A DNA stretch of 64,000 nt. Origin: Tessaracoccus caeni (lineage in GTDB: Bacteria > Actinomycetota > Actinomycetes > Propionibacteriales > Propionibacteriaceae). The stretch spans positions 124,001-188,000 of the forward strand of contig NZ_JARGDO010000004.1 in the NCBI RefSeq assembly GCF_029211185.1, in the 5' to 3' direction. Both the position numbers and the translations under genes were made by a program. Below the pieces are notes generated by a model. It searched no databases and was not told the DNA's origin. It was given only the letters and a program-made list of their open reading frames with translations. Below are positions 48,537-58,776 of the stretch, one piece after another. Within the stretch, counting starts at the first letter, position 1. The number at the start of each line of letters is the position of its first letter.

Positions 48537-50257
48537 CTGCTGGTTCCGGGCTCGGCGCGGCGCTGCGCCGGCTCGACGAGGTTCTCCCGCTCGCTCAGTT
48601 CCCGCTGCCGCTGGCCGACGCTCAGGCGCTGCGCGACGAGTCCGTCGCGCTCGGCCACCAGCTGCGCGACTACCTGCTGCCCCGCGCGGATCGCGTCGAT
48701 GCGCCCTTGCTGGCCGTCGTCGGAGGATCGACGGGAGCCGGCAAGTCGACGCTCGTGAACTCGATCCTGCGCGCCCCCGTCACCAGGCCCGGCGTACTGC
48801 GGCCCACCACGAAGTCGCCCGTGCTGGTGTGCCATCCCGACGACGCCGAGTGGTTCCGTTCCGGTCCCGTGCTGCCCGAACTGGTGCGCACGGACGTGCC
48901 CATGCACGACTCGCGGGCCCTGCAGATCGTCGCGTCCGAGGCGCTGCCGTCGGGACTCGCCCTGCTGGACGCACCCGACATCGACTCGGTCGACGACGCC
49001 AACCGTGCCCTCGCGCGGCAGCTGCTGTCGGCCGCCGACCTCTGGCTCTTCGTCACCTCCGCCGCTCGCTACGCCGACGCCGTGCCCTGGGAGTACCTGG
49101 AGCTGGGGGCCGAGCGCCGGGTCTCGCTGGCCATCATCGTGAACCGATGCCCGCTGGGGGCGATGGATGAGATCTCCGCCCATCTGGCGCAGCTGCTGGG
49201 GGAGAAGGGCCTGGGTGGCGCGCAGCTGTGGGCCGTGCCGGAGCGACGGCTGGGCTCCGACGGCATGTTGCAGAGCGGCGACGTCGAGGCCATTCGCAGC
49301 TGGCTCATCGCGCTGGGCGAGGCCGAGCAGCGACGCAGCGCGGTCACCCTGCAGACCCTCGCCGGCTCGGTCCGTTCCTTGGAGGGCAGGGTCACCGGCC
49401 TGGCCGAGGGCGTGCGAGACCAGCTGAGCGCCGTCGAGCAACTCCGCCAGCAGGCCGCCGGCGCCTTTCTGGAGGCCGCAGAGACCGTGGAGCGGGCGAC
49501 CGGCGACGGCACCATGCTGCGGGGCGAGATCCTCGCCCGGTGGCAGGACATCGTCGGCACCAGCGATCTGATGCGCGGCGTCGAAGAGGCCCTCAGCTCC
49601 ATCCGCAGCCGGATCGGGCGTTGGTTCCACGCCGAACCCCAGACGCAGGCCGTGCAGGTGGCCATCACCGACGGGCTCGCCGACGTGCTGGCCGACGCGG
49701 GTGAATCGGGTTGCGAGGAGGCCGTGCGGCAGTGGTCCCGGTCGCCGTGGGGGCGTGCCATCGTCAGCGCCCTGCCCGAGCTGGGCCGGCCGTCGCCGAG
49801 TTTCCGAGCCGATGCCGCCAAGACGATCCGGCAGTGGCAGTCGGACGTGCTGCGCCTCGTCGACGACGAAGGCGCGGGCAAACGCTTGAAGGCGCGGCTG
49901 CTGGCGCTGGGCACCAATCTGCTCGGCGCGGCGCTGATCATCGTGGTGTTCGCCTCCACCGGCGGACTCACCGGTGCCGAGGTGGGCATCGCCGGAGGCA
50001 CGGCGGTGCTCGCCCAGCGGTTGCTCGAGGCGGTGTTCGGCACCGGCGCGGTGGCGAAGCTGGCGGAGCGCGCCAAGTCCGACCTCGACGACCGCGTGCA
50101 GGCACTGATGGCGGTGGAGCTGGCCCGGTTCGAGGCCGTGCTGAACGAGATCTCGCCCCAGCCGACGGCGCCGGACGCGCTCGCCCAGGTGGCCGACGAG
50201 CTCAGCCGCGCGGCGCTCGACGTCTATGACGAGCTCACTCGGCCGGAGGTGGGCTGA
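48533..50257 (+). CDS. Dynamin-like/YfjP-type GTPase, first of a pair
   Basis: 574 residues. G1 P-loop 'VVGGSTGAGKSTLVNSILRA' near residue 65, G3-like 'LALLDAPDIDSVDD', then 'LFVTSAARYADAVPW' and 'IIVNRCPLGAMDE' as a degenerate G4. The second half is helical with a hydrophobic stretch ('LGTNLLGAALIIVVFASTGG', near 460-480). This layout is that of actinobacterial dynamin-like membrane-remodelling GTPases. Overlaps prsW and the second GTPase, so the three form one operon. Confidence 0.85.
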   Translation: MTAGSGLGAALRRLDEVLPLAQFPLPLADAQALRDESVALGHQLRDYLLPRADRVDAPLLAVVGGSTGAGKSTLVNSILRAPVTRPGVLRPTTKSPVLVCHPDDAEWFRSGPVLPELVRTDVPMHDSRALQIVASEALPSGLALLDAPDIDSVDDANRALARQLLSAADLWLFVTSAARYADAVPWEYLELGAERRVSLAIIVNRCPLGAMDEISAHLAQLLGEKGLGGAQLWAVPERRLGSDGMLQSGDVEAIRSWLIALGEAEQRRSAVTLQTLAGSVRSLEGRVTGLAEGVRDQLSAVEQLRQQAAGAFLEAAETVERATGDGTMLRGEILARWQDIVGTSDLMRGVEEALSSIRSRIGRWFHAEPQTQAVQVAITDGLADVLADAGESGCEEAVRQWSRSPWGRAIVSALPELGRPSPSFRADAAKTIRQWQSDVLRLVDDEGAGKRLKARLLALGTNLLGAALIIVVFASTGGLTGAEVGIAGGTAVLAQRLLEAVFGTGAVAKLAERAKSDLDDRVQALMAVELARFEAVLNEISPQPTAPDALAQVADELSRAALDVYDELTRPEVG

Positions 50258-51795
50258 TGGCGATCCTCGCCGACCGTTTGGGTGCGCTTCGCGAGGTGTT
50301 GGGCCTGGCCGGCGAACGCCTCTCCGTTCCTGTCGTTCAGCGAGCGGCCGAGATCCTCGGCCATGCCGACGCCAGGCTGGCGGTGGGTGAGCAGACCGTG
50401 GTCGCGCTCGCCGGCGCCACCGGTTCCGGGAAGTCCTCGCTGTTCAACGCGCTGTCCGGCAGCCGGATCGCCGAGCAGGGTGCTCGTCGTCCCACCACGT
50501 CCGTGGCGCTGGCCGCGAGCTTCGCCGTCACCAACGCCGAGTTGCTCGACCTGCTTCAGATCACGCGTCGCCACGAGGTGGAGCCGCCGGTGCCCGAGAT
50601 GGCCGGCCTGGTGCTGCTGGACCTGCCCGATCACGACTCCACCCAGCAGGCGCACCGCGAGGAGGTCGACCGGCTGATCAAGCTCGTCGATCGGTTCGTC
50701 TTCGTGCTCGACCCGCAGAAGTACGCCGACGCCGCCATCCACCGCGGCTACCTCGCGCCGTTGGCGCCGTATCGCGACGTGATCACCATCGTGCTCAACC
50801 AGGCCGACCGGCTTTCCACGCCCGACCTGAAGCGGTGCCTGGGCGACATCGGACGGCTGCTCGCCGCCGACGGACTGGACGGGGTGCCGCTTTTCGTCAC
50901 CAGCGCCGTCACCGGGCAGGGGGTGCCGGAGCTTCGCGCCCACCTGACCGAGTCGGCGGAGGGGAAGCGCGCCTCGGTCGCGCGATTGGAGGCCGATCTC
51001 GACGTGATCGCCGAGGATCTGCGTCGCGAGCTGGGCAGCGGGTCGACGAACCTGCCTGACATCGAGCCGTTGCTCGACCACCTCGAGGCGGCCGCCGGCG
51101 TGCCGGTCGTCGTCGACGCCGTGGGGGCGACGGTGCGCCACCGTGGCACGCTCGCCACCGGATGGCCGGCGGTGAACTGGATCGCCCGGCTTCGGCCGGA
51201 TCCGTTGCGGCGCCTCCGTTTGGCCGCTCCGCGTGGCGCGGCTCCGAAGGAGCTCGAGGCGGAGGAGGTCACGCTGCGCACCTCGCTGCCGCGACGGGCG
51301 CAGGTCACCGAGGCCAGACTCAGCACCGGGCTGCGCGCGTTCTCCCAGGCAGCGTCCGCCGGGCTGCCGCACGAGTGGCACGAAGCGATCGACGGCGCGG
51401 TGCGCCGCGCCGAGGACCAACTGCCCGACGTGCTGGATGCCGCCGTCGCTCGCACGGACCTCGGCGGAGACAGGAGTCCCGGATGGTGGTCGGCCGTGCG
51501 GATCCTGCAATGGCTGCTCATCGTGGTGGTCGCCGCCGGCGTCGTGTGGCTGCTGGTGCAGCCGGCGTGGGAGGCGCTCGCCTGCCTGGTCGGCGGCGTG
51601 CTCGCCGGGCTGCTGCTGTCGTTGACGTGCCGGGCCATCAACGGGGCCGCAGCACGACGTGCGCAGCGGCGGGCACATGAGGCGCTGCGGGCCGCGGTGC
51701 GCGAGGTGGCCGAGCAGGAGGTGCTGGCTCCGGTGCGCGCTGAGCTCCAGCACTACTCGGGCGCCCAGGACGCGCTGCTGCGGATCGCTCGGTAG
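50257..51795 (+). CDS. Dynamin-like/YfjP-type GTPase, second of a pair
   Basis: 512 residues. G1 'VALAGATGSGKSSLFNALSG', switch 'RPTTSVALAASF', G3 'LVLLDLPDHDSTQQAHREEV', G4 'TIVLNQADRLSTPDL' (NQAD). Two C-terminal helices ('LQWLLIVVVAAGVVWLLVQ' and 'LACLVGGVLAGLLL') insert in the membrane. Bacterial dynamins are often paired, one with a better G4 motif than the other, as here. A hairpin terminator follows. Confidence 0.87.
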   Translation: MAILADRLGALREVLGLAGERLSVPVVQRAAEILGHADARLAVGEQTVVALAGATGSGKSSLFNALSGSRIAEQGARRPTTSVALAASFAVTNAELLDLLQITRRHEVEPPVPEMAGLVLLDLPDHDSTQQAHREEVDRLIKLVDRFVFVLDPQKYADAAIHRGYLAPLAPYRDVITIVLNQADRLSTPDLKRCLGDIGRLLAADGLDGVPLFVTSAVTGQGVPELRAHLTESAEGKRASVARLEADLDVIAEDLRRELGSGSTNLPDIEPLLDHLEAAAGVPVVVDAVGATVRHRGTLATGWPAVNWIARLRPDPLRRLRLAAPRGAAPKELEAEEVTLRTSLPRRAQVTEARLSTGLRAFSQAASAGLPHEWHEAIDGAVRRAEDQLPDVLDAAVARTDLGGDRSPGWWSAVRILQWLLIVVVAAGVVWLLVQPAWEALACLVGGVLAGLLLSLTCRAINGAAARRAQRRAHEALRAAVREVAEQEVLAPVRAELQHYSGAQDALLRIAR

Positions 51796-51824
51796 GGCAC
51801 CTCGTCGTCCTTCAATAGCAAAGC

Positions 51825-51857
51825 CTCGGGGGCGATGCATCGCGCATCGCCCCCGAG
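51825..51857 (+). terminator. Hairpin terminator between the GTPase pair and the secreted-protein gene
   Basis: CTCGGGGGCGATG with CATCGCCCCCGAG, a 13-bp perfect stem and 7-nt loop, sits between convergent genes. The flanking T-content is weak (TTCCTCCTTTCC). Confidence 0.75.
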
Positions 51858-51882
51858 TTCCTCCTTTCCGGTCGGGTGAGGG

Positions 51883-52479
51883 TCAGCGACGGGGGCCCTT
51901 TCCTCGGAGCTGGACGATGCCTTCGTCGATGGCCTTGGCGACGGCGTCGGCCTCGGCCTGGGTCAGCTTCCCGTCCGCGACGGCGGTGTCCAGCGTCTCC
52001 TTCTGCGAGGCCTCCTTCTCCGCCTTGCGCTCGGCCTGCGCCTCCTCGACGGCGGCGGTGACCTTGGGCTCGTCGAGACCCAGCTCCTTGGCGACCGCCG
52101 AGACGAGCGCCTTCTGCTTCTCCTCGCGGGCCGCCGCACGCTCCTCGTCGGCCTGATCCGAGGGCTTCGTCGACGAGTCGGACGACGAGGTCAGGGACTC
52201 CCGCGCCTTCTCGACGGCGTCCTTCAGCGCATCCTCCGTGACGCCGAGCTTGGTGGCGAGGCCCTCGAGGTCGGCGCCCAGGCCGCCTCCTCGCTTGCCA
52301 TGGCCGCCGCCGCGATGACCGCGCTCGGACTTGGTCTTCGAGCCGGCCTCCGCGCCGGAGCTGGCCGACGCAGACGGCGTCGGGGTGCTGGTGTCCGCGC
52401 TGGCGAGGGAGCCGGCGCCTAACCCCACGCCCGCGGCGAGGGCGACGGCCGAGAGACCGACGATGGTGGACTTCTTCAT
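51883..52479 (-). CDS. Secreted charged helical protein
   Basis: 198 residues from ATG 52479. Sec-type signal 'MKKSTIVGLSAVALAAGVGL' with cleavage near SLASADT. A Ser/Thr/Pro linker and a His/Gly/Arg patch ('GHRGGGHGKRGGG') are followed by two related helical repeats: 'LATKLGVTEDALKDAVEKAR' and 'VAKELGLDEPKVTAAVEEAQ', then 'AVADGKLTQAEADAVAKAID'. Similar repeats occur in actinobacterial secreted proteins of unknown function. Divergent from ettA. Confidence 0.75.
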   Translation of the reverse strand: MKKSTIVGLSAVALAAGVGLGAGSLASADTSTPTPSASASSGAEAGSKTKSERGHRGGGHGKRGGGLGADLEGLATKLGVTEDALKDAVEKARESLTSSSDSSTKPSDQADEERAAAREEKQKALVSAVAKELGLDEPKVTAAVEEAQAERKAEKEASQKETLDTAVADGKLTQAEADAVAKAIDEGIVQLRGKGPRR

Positions 52480-52661
52480 GATGGGTTTCCTTTCCCGGTA
52501 TGGGATGTGTGACTCAGGCCGGGAGATCGACCTGGGTTCCACTTCAGGTGCGAACCTTGTGCTGAGCCTGTGGTGAGCCTGGGCGTTCGGCAAGAAGCGG
52601 GTCTCCGTGTCCGGCATGGCATACTGGCCTGCGGTTCAAAACGCGGAAGGGAGCCAGCCCA

Positions 52662-54341
<1,680 letters not shown>

Positions 54342-54349
54342 ACAAACGA

Positions 54350-54383
54350 CAGTGGCCCCGGTCCGATCGGACCGGGGCCACTG
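54350..54383 (+). terminator. ettA rho-independent terminator
   Basis: 15-bp perfect stem (54350-54364 with 54369-54383, loop GATC) followed by CTTTT. Confidence 0.93.
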
Positions 54384-54393
54384 CTTTTGGGGG

Positions 54394-55320
54394 CTACTTC
54401 ACCAGGGCGTCGTACATCTCTTGGAGGCTGGCGCCCATCGCGCATTGGTCCATATCCGGATCTTCCCCGAGGACGCAGTTGTGATCCCAGGCGTCTTCGA
54501 GTGCCTCGGTAACCCATAGAACCCGCGCGCCGGCCTGAATGATCAGGGTGTCGTTGAAGGCGCCGGGGTCGGTGTTGGGGTCAGCGGACAGTGCCCCTGC
54601 ACCGAAGAAGGACAGAACGACCGGGTCGGCATCCGTATCGGCGATCGGTGGCAGGTCGGCGGACAGGTCATAGATCCTGGGATCGTGCCAGCCAGCCTCT
54701 TCGAGTTGAGGCCCACAGTTGGCGGCTGCCTCGACGAGAATGGCGTATCCGGCGTCGGCATCGGCGATGGAGTCGTAGCTGAGCACCGCAGCCCAGTAGA
54801 AAGGCTCCGCACCCTCGACATCCCCGCCGTATTCCCTCACCAGGAAGGAGCTGGGATTGCCCCATTCGCCGGGGTCGCACAGGCCCTTCGCCGCTTGCCC
54901 GGGGCCCTCGTACTCGGAGAGCTCGACCACGGATCCCGGCACGCTCGGATCGGAGAGCATCTCACCGGTGGGGAGGTTGTCCCAGGTGGGAGCAACCAAC
55001 GCCGGCGGGAGGTTCGGCGTGTGGGTCGGGGTCTGCGTCGGGGCGGGGGACGGGCTGGAGGTCTGACTGGGGGAGTCGCTCGGCGTCGGGGACGGGACCG
55101 CGGTGTTCGCCCATTGCGGGGTGCGCAGGCCGTCAGCCAGCGGCGACTGCCAGATGCCGAACCCGGCGACGACGGCCAGGGCGGCGGTGCCGGCGGCGAT
55201 GCTCGCCCGGCGGGTGGTGCGGCGGCGATTGCCACGGCGTCGGACTTCCTCTGCAGGCATCATGGTCACCTCTTTCGCTTCGGAGGCGAGGCTGTCCAGT
55301 TCGGGGATGCGATCAGGCAT
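54394..55320 (-). CDS. Membrane protein partner of the adjacent ECF sigma factor
   Basis: 308 residues from ATG 55320. A short basic cytoplasmic part (about 1-38, 'EEVRRRGNRRRTTRRAS'), one membrane helix (about 39-58, 'AAGTAALAVVAGFGIW'), a 35-residue Ser/Thr/Pro linker, and an outer domain of about 200 residues with paired Cys ('GLCDPGEWG', 'ANCGPQLEE', 'HNCVLGEDPDMDQC'). No zinc anti-sigma HxxxCxxC motif. The 8-bp overlap with the sigma gene suggests it controls or is controlled by that sigma factor. No family recognised. Confidence 0.7.
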   Translation of the reverse strand: MPDRIPELDSLASEAKEVTMMPAEEVRRRGNRRRTTRRASIAAGTAALAVVAGFGIWQSPLADGLRTPQWANTAVPSPTPSDSPSQTSSPSPAPTQTPTHTPNLPPALVAPTWDNLPTGEMLSDPSVPGSVVELSEYEGPGQAAKGLCDPGEWGNPSSFLVREYGGDVEGAEPFYWAAVLSYDSIADADAGYAILVEAAANCGPQLEEAGWHDPRIYDLSADLPPIADTDADPVVLSFFGAGALSADPNTDPGAFNDTLIIQAGARVLWVTEALEDAWDHNCVLGEDPDMDQCAMGASLQEMYDALVK

Positions 55321-55804
55321 GACGGGCCTCCAAATCAGTGTTGAGCAGTTGCGCCAGCTTGGCGCGACCGCGGGAGAGCCGGGCCTTGACGGTCCCGGTG
55401 GGCGAGCCGACCTCGGTGGCCACCTCGGAGACGCTGAGGTCACACAGGTGGTGCAGCACGATGGCTCGTCGTTGATCTTTGGGGAGCTGCTTGAGAGCTT
55501 CCGCCACGGCGACCCTGTCGGGTGATGGCTCGGTGGCGGTCATGGTTTCGAGTGCGCGATCAGGCTGGCGGAATGCCCGCTTGGCCTTGCGCCAACGGCT
55601 CACGGCGAGCCGGTATGCGGTGGTGCGGACCCAGGCCTCCGGGTTGCCGGAGGCGGTGAGCTGGCTTCGGTGATCCCAGGCCCGGATGAATGCTTCCTGC
55701 GTGCAGTCCTGGGCCTCGGTGAGGTTGCCGCACATCACGTAGATCTGTCCCACGACGCGGCTGAACGACGCGGTGTAGAACGCATCGAATTGCGCCTCGT
55801 TCAT
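55313..55804 (-). CDS. ECF sigma factor, SigE-like family
   Basis: 163 residues. Region 2: 'FDAFYTASFSRVVGQIYVMC' and 'LTEAQDCTQEAFIRAWDHRS'; region 4: 'ALKQLPKDQRRAIVLHHLCD' and 'LSVSEVATEVGSPTGTVKAR'. Short linker, no C-terminal extension. It matches the actinobacterial SigE-like group often followed by a membrane protein with an outer domain, as here. Start ATG 55804, GGAGGA upstream. Confidence 0.92.
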   Translation of the reverse strand: MNEAQFDAFYTASFSRVVGQIYVMCGNLTEAQDCTQEAFIRAWDHRSQLTASGNPEAWVRTTAYRLAVSRWRKAKRAFRQPDRALETMTATEPSPDRVAVAEALKQLPKDQRRAIVLHHLCDLSVSEVATEVGSPTGTVKARLSRGRAKLAQLLNTDLEARHA

Positions 55805-55878
55805 GGTTCCTCCTCCCGTGCGGTGTGTCGGTTAGTTGTGAGGAATACGCCTGAGTCTGGCATCCGGTTGCATCTGAT

Positions 55879-55955
55879 TCACGCTCTTCGAGGTTCTCCA
55901 CCTACGCTCTTCGAGGTGCGAGGCCGTCTGCGGCCGAGCCTCGAGGAGAGCGTGA
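55879..55955. repeat. Family A repeat, copy A9 (with extra half copy)
   Basis: A full palindrome (55904-55955, ACGCTCTTCGAGGTGCGAGG to CCTCGAGGAGAGCGTGA) is preceded by a lone left half at 55879-55893. It fills the 165-bp gap between the sigma gene promoter side and the 3' end of the dehydrogenase gene. Confidence 0.8.
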
Positions 55956-55969
55956 CCATGCGCAGGGAC

Positions 55970-58756
55970 TCAGTGAGTGGCGAGGAGTTCGGCGAGGCTC
56001 ATCGACGGGCGGCTGGCCAGGGAGGTCAGCTGGGTTTGGCAGCTGAAGCCGTCGGCCAGCACGATGGCGTCGGGATGGGCCTCGATGGCGGGGCCGAGGT
56101 CGTGCTCGAAGACCTTCACGCTCACCTCGTGGTGACCGATCTCGACGCCGAAGTTGCCGGCCAACCCGCAGCACCCGCCGACGGTGACCAGCTTGGCCCC
56201 CGTCGACTCCAGCAGTGCCTTGTCCGGGCCCCAGCCGATGACCGAGGCGTGGTGGCAGTGCGGCTGGGCGACGATGGTGTGGCCGGATAGGTCGGGGGCG
56301 ACGAAGTCTTCGTCGCGAGCCAGGAACTCGGCCAGCGTCAGCACCATGCCATTCAGCGCCGCGACGTTGGGGTCGTCGGGCAGCAGCTCGGGGGCATCGG
56401 AACGCCAGACCGCCGTGCACGACGGCTCCAGCCCGACGATCGGTACCCCGTCGGCGACGTAGCCGGCCAGCACCTCGGCCGAGCGGCGCAGCTGACGGCG
56501 GGCCCCGTCGAGCTGACCCGTGGAGATCCAGGTGAGACCGCAGCACGCCGTCTTGTCCAGCACCTCAGGCTGGTAGCCCCAGCGCACCAGCAGCTGGACC
56601 ATGGCGGCGAAGGTGCCGGATTCGAAGCAGTCGGAGAAGGAGTCCACCCAGAGCAGGACACGGCCTTTGGATGAGACGGTGGGTGAGTTCATCGTTCGGC
56701 CGCGGGCTCCTTTCGAGACGCTCGTTCCTCGCTCCTCAAGGAGCGTTGTGGGGAGCGTGCTGCGGGCGGAGCGGGAGGCGAAGCGGGGGATTTCGCGGCG
56801 GCGGTCGACGCCGGCGCCCCAGCGCAGGGCGCGACCGAGGACGGGGGCGCCGCCGACGATGTTGATCAGGCGACCGAGGCCGGGGACCGTCGTGATCATC
56901 CGACCCCAGCGCGGCAGCCAGCCGAGGGAGTAGTGGTTACGCGGCCGCAGCCGTCCCTTGAAGCGCTCGTGCGTGACGCGCGCCTTGTACGCGGCCATGT
57001 CGATGCCGGTGGGGCAGTCGCGGGCGCAGCCCTTGCAGGACAGGCAGAGATCCAGGGCCTCGGCCACCTCGGGACTGCGCCAGCCGGCGGCGATCACCGA
57101 CCCGTTGACCATCTCCTGCAGCGCACGTGCCCGGCCTCGCGTCGAATCCTTCTCCTGGCGCGTCGCCTGGTAGCTCGGGCACATCACACCGCCGCCAGGG
57201 GTGTTGTTGGCCAGGCACTTGCCGACGCCGCTGCACTGGTGCACCTGCTCGACGAACTCGGGATCGGTGAGGTTCAGCGGCGAGCGGCTGACCGCCACCA
57301 TCCGCATGTCCTCCTCGACCGGGCGAGGATCGACGAGCACGCCCGGGTTGAGCAGGTTGTCGGGGTCGAAGAGCTGCTTGACCTTGCCGAACAGCGCGAT
57401 CGCGTCGGCCGAGTACATCTTGGGCAGCAGGGCGGAGCGGGCTCGCCCGTCGCCGTGCTCGCCCGACATGGAGCCGCCGAAACGCGCGACGATCTCCGCG
57501 CCCTCCTCGACGAAGGCCTTGTAGCGGGCGGCGCCGTCGGGCTCGGTGAGCGGGAAGTCGATGCGGCAGTGCACGCAGCCGTCGCCGAAGTGTCCGTACG
57601 GCAGGCCGTGCAGGCCGTGCTTGGCGAGCAGGTCGTCGAAGGCGCGCAGGTAGTTGCCGAGCTGGGCCGGCGGCACAGCCGCATCCTCCCACCCCCCGTA
57701 GGCCGGCTTGTCCAGGGAGACGCCCGCCAGGCCCGCCCCGTCGGCGCGGATCTGCCAGAGCTTCGCGGCCTCGGCCGGCTGATCGACCACCCAGCCGTCG
57801 GTGGCGGCTGCCTGGGCGAGCAGCGCCTCGGCCCGCTCCCGGACCTCCGCGATGTCATCGCCGACCAGCTCGATGAACATCCAACCGTCGCCCTGGGGGA
57901 GCGGCGGCACCGAGTCGGCGCCGAGTTTGGCGATCACCACGTCGACGATCCGGCGGTCCAGGCCCTCGCAAGCGGTGGGCTTGAAGCGCAGCAGATTGGA
58001 GATGTCGTCGCCGGCATCCGCCATCGTCGGGTAGCCGAGCGCCACCATCAGATTCACCGGAGCATCCGCCACCAGGCGCACCTTCGCCCGGGTGATGACG
58101 CCGAGCGTGCCCTCGGTGCCGGCGAAGAACTTAGGGACGTCGAAGCGCCGCTCCGGCAGCAGATGTTCCATCGAGTAGCCGGACACCTGCCGGATGAAGG
58201 TGCCGAACTCGGTGCGGATGGTGCCTAGGTGGGCGGCGACGAGGGCACGCAGCTCCGGCAGGTCGTCGCGGCCCAGCGTCAGCTTCTCGCCGGTGCCCGT
58301 GATGATGTCGAGTTCGACGACGTTGTCGGCCATCCGGCCGTAGCCCAGGGCGCGCGGGCCACAGGCGTTGTTGCCGATCATGCCACCGACGGTGCACCGC
58401 GACGACGTGGAGGGGTCGGGGCCGAGGCGCAGCCCGTACGGCCGGGCGGCCGCCTGGAGGTCGGCCTGTACCACGCCGGGATCGATGATCGCCGTGCGTT
58501 CTTCAGGGTCGATGGAGTGGATGCGGGTGAGGTGCCGGGCCACGTCGATCACCAGGCCGGGGCCGACGGCGTTGCCCGCGCACGAGGTTCCCGCGCCGCG
58601 AGCGGTGATCGGGGTGCCGGCGCGCAGTGCGTCGCGCACGATCTGCTCGAGCTCGTCGGTGGTGCGTGGATGAGCCACCGCCTGCGGAACGACCCGGTAG
58701 AGCGATGCGTCGCTGGAGTACAGCGCGCGGGTCAGCGTCGAGGTGTCGTAACTCAC
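55970..58756 (-). CDS. FAD-binding and 4Fe-4S D-2-hydroxyacid dehydrogenase (Dld/GlcDF-type)
   Basis: 928 residues, GTG start. N-terminal FAD-binding PCMH domain ('ITARGAGTSCAGNAVGPGLV', 'GGMIGNNACGPRALGYGR'), FAD-oxidase C-domain ('HFGDGCVHCRIDFPL', 'GSMSGEHGDGRARSALLP'), two 4Fe-4S segments ('CSGVGKCLANN', 'CLSCKGCARDCPTG') and CCG domains ('TACCGLTWISTGQ', 'VGGCCGLAGNFG'). This single-chain form oxidises D-lactate or glycolate and passes electrons to quinone. Residues about 667-690 ('LLEERGTSVSKGARGR') come from a family A repeat inside the gene; the frame is kept. Confidence 0.92.
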   Translation of the reverse strand: MSYDTSTLTRALYSSDASLYRVVPQAVAHPRTTDELEQIVRDALRAGTPITARGAGTSCAGNAVGPGLVIDVARHLTRIHSIDPEERTAIIDPGVVQADLQAAARPYGLRLGPDPSTSSRCTVGGMIGNNACGPRALGYGRMADNVVELDIITGTGEKLTLGRDDLPELRALVAAHLGTIRTEFGTFIRQVSGYSMEHLLPERRFDVPKFFAGTEGTLGVITRAKVRLVADAPVNLMVALGYPTMADAGDDISNLLRFKPTACEGLDRRIVDVVIAKLGADSVPPLPQGDGWMFIELVGDDIAEVRERAEALLAQAAATDGWVVDQPAEAAKLWQIRADGAGLAGVSLDKPAYGGWEDAAVPPAQLGNYLRAFDDLLAKHGLHGLPYGHFGDGCVHCRIDFPLTEPDGAARYKAFVEEGAEIVARFGGSMSGEHGDGRARSALLPKMYSADAIALFGKVKQLFDPDNLLNPGVLVDPRPVEEDMRMVAVSRSPLNLTDPEFVEQVHQCSGVGKCLANNTPGGGVMCPSYQATRQEKDSTRGRARALQEMVNGSVIAAGWRSPEVAEALDLCLSCKGCARDCPTGIDMAAYKARVTHERFKGRLRPRNHYSLGWLPRWGRMITTVPGLGRLINIVGGAPVLGRALRWGAGVDRRREIPRFASRSARSTLPTTLLEERGTSVSKGARGRTMNSPTVSSKGRVLLWVDSFSDCFESGTFAAMVQLLVRWGYQPEVLDKTACCGLTWISTGQLDGARRQLRRSAEVLAGYVADGVPIVGLEPSCTAVWRSDAPELLPDDPNVAALNGMVLTLAEFLARDEDFVAPDLSGHTIVAQPHCHHASVIGWGPDKALLESTGAKLVTVGGCCGLAGNFGVEIGHHEVSVKVFEHDLGPAIEAHPDAIVLADGFSCQTQLTSLASRPSMSLAELLATH
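56693..56757. repeat. Family A-like repeat inside the dehydrogenase gene (A10)
   Basis: On the minus strand it reads CTTGAGGAGCGAGGAACGAG then CGTCTCGAAAGGAGC, matching the diverged repeat at about 28130-28160 (GAGGAGCGAGGTACGAGCGT, CTCGAAG). It lies between the Fe-S and the CCG domains, where insertions would be tolerated. Confidence 0.7.
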
Positions 58757-58776
58757 CCGCCAAGTATCTCAGTCGG

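Noticed and set aside
56933..58228. 431-codon plus-strand frame over the dehydrogenase
   Set aside because: Antisense shadow; the opposite strand encodes complete FAD and Fe-S motifs.
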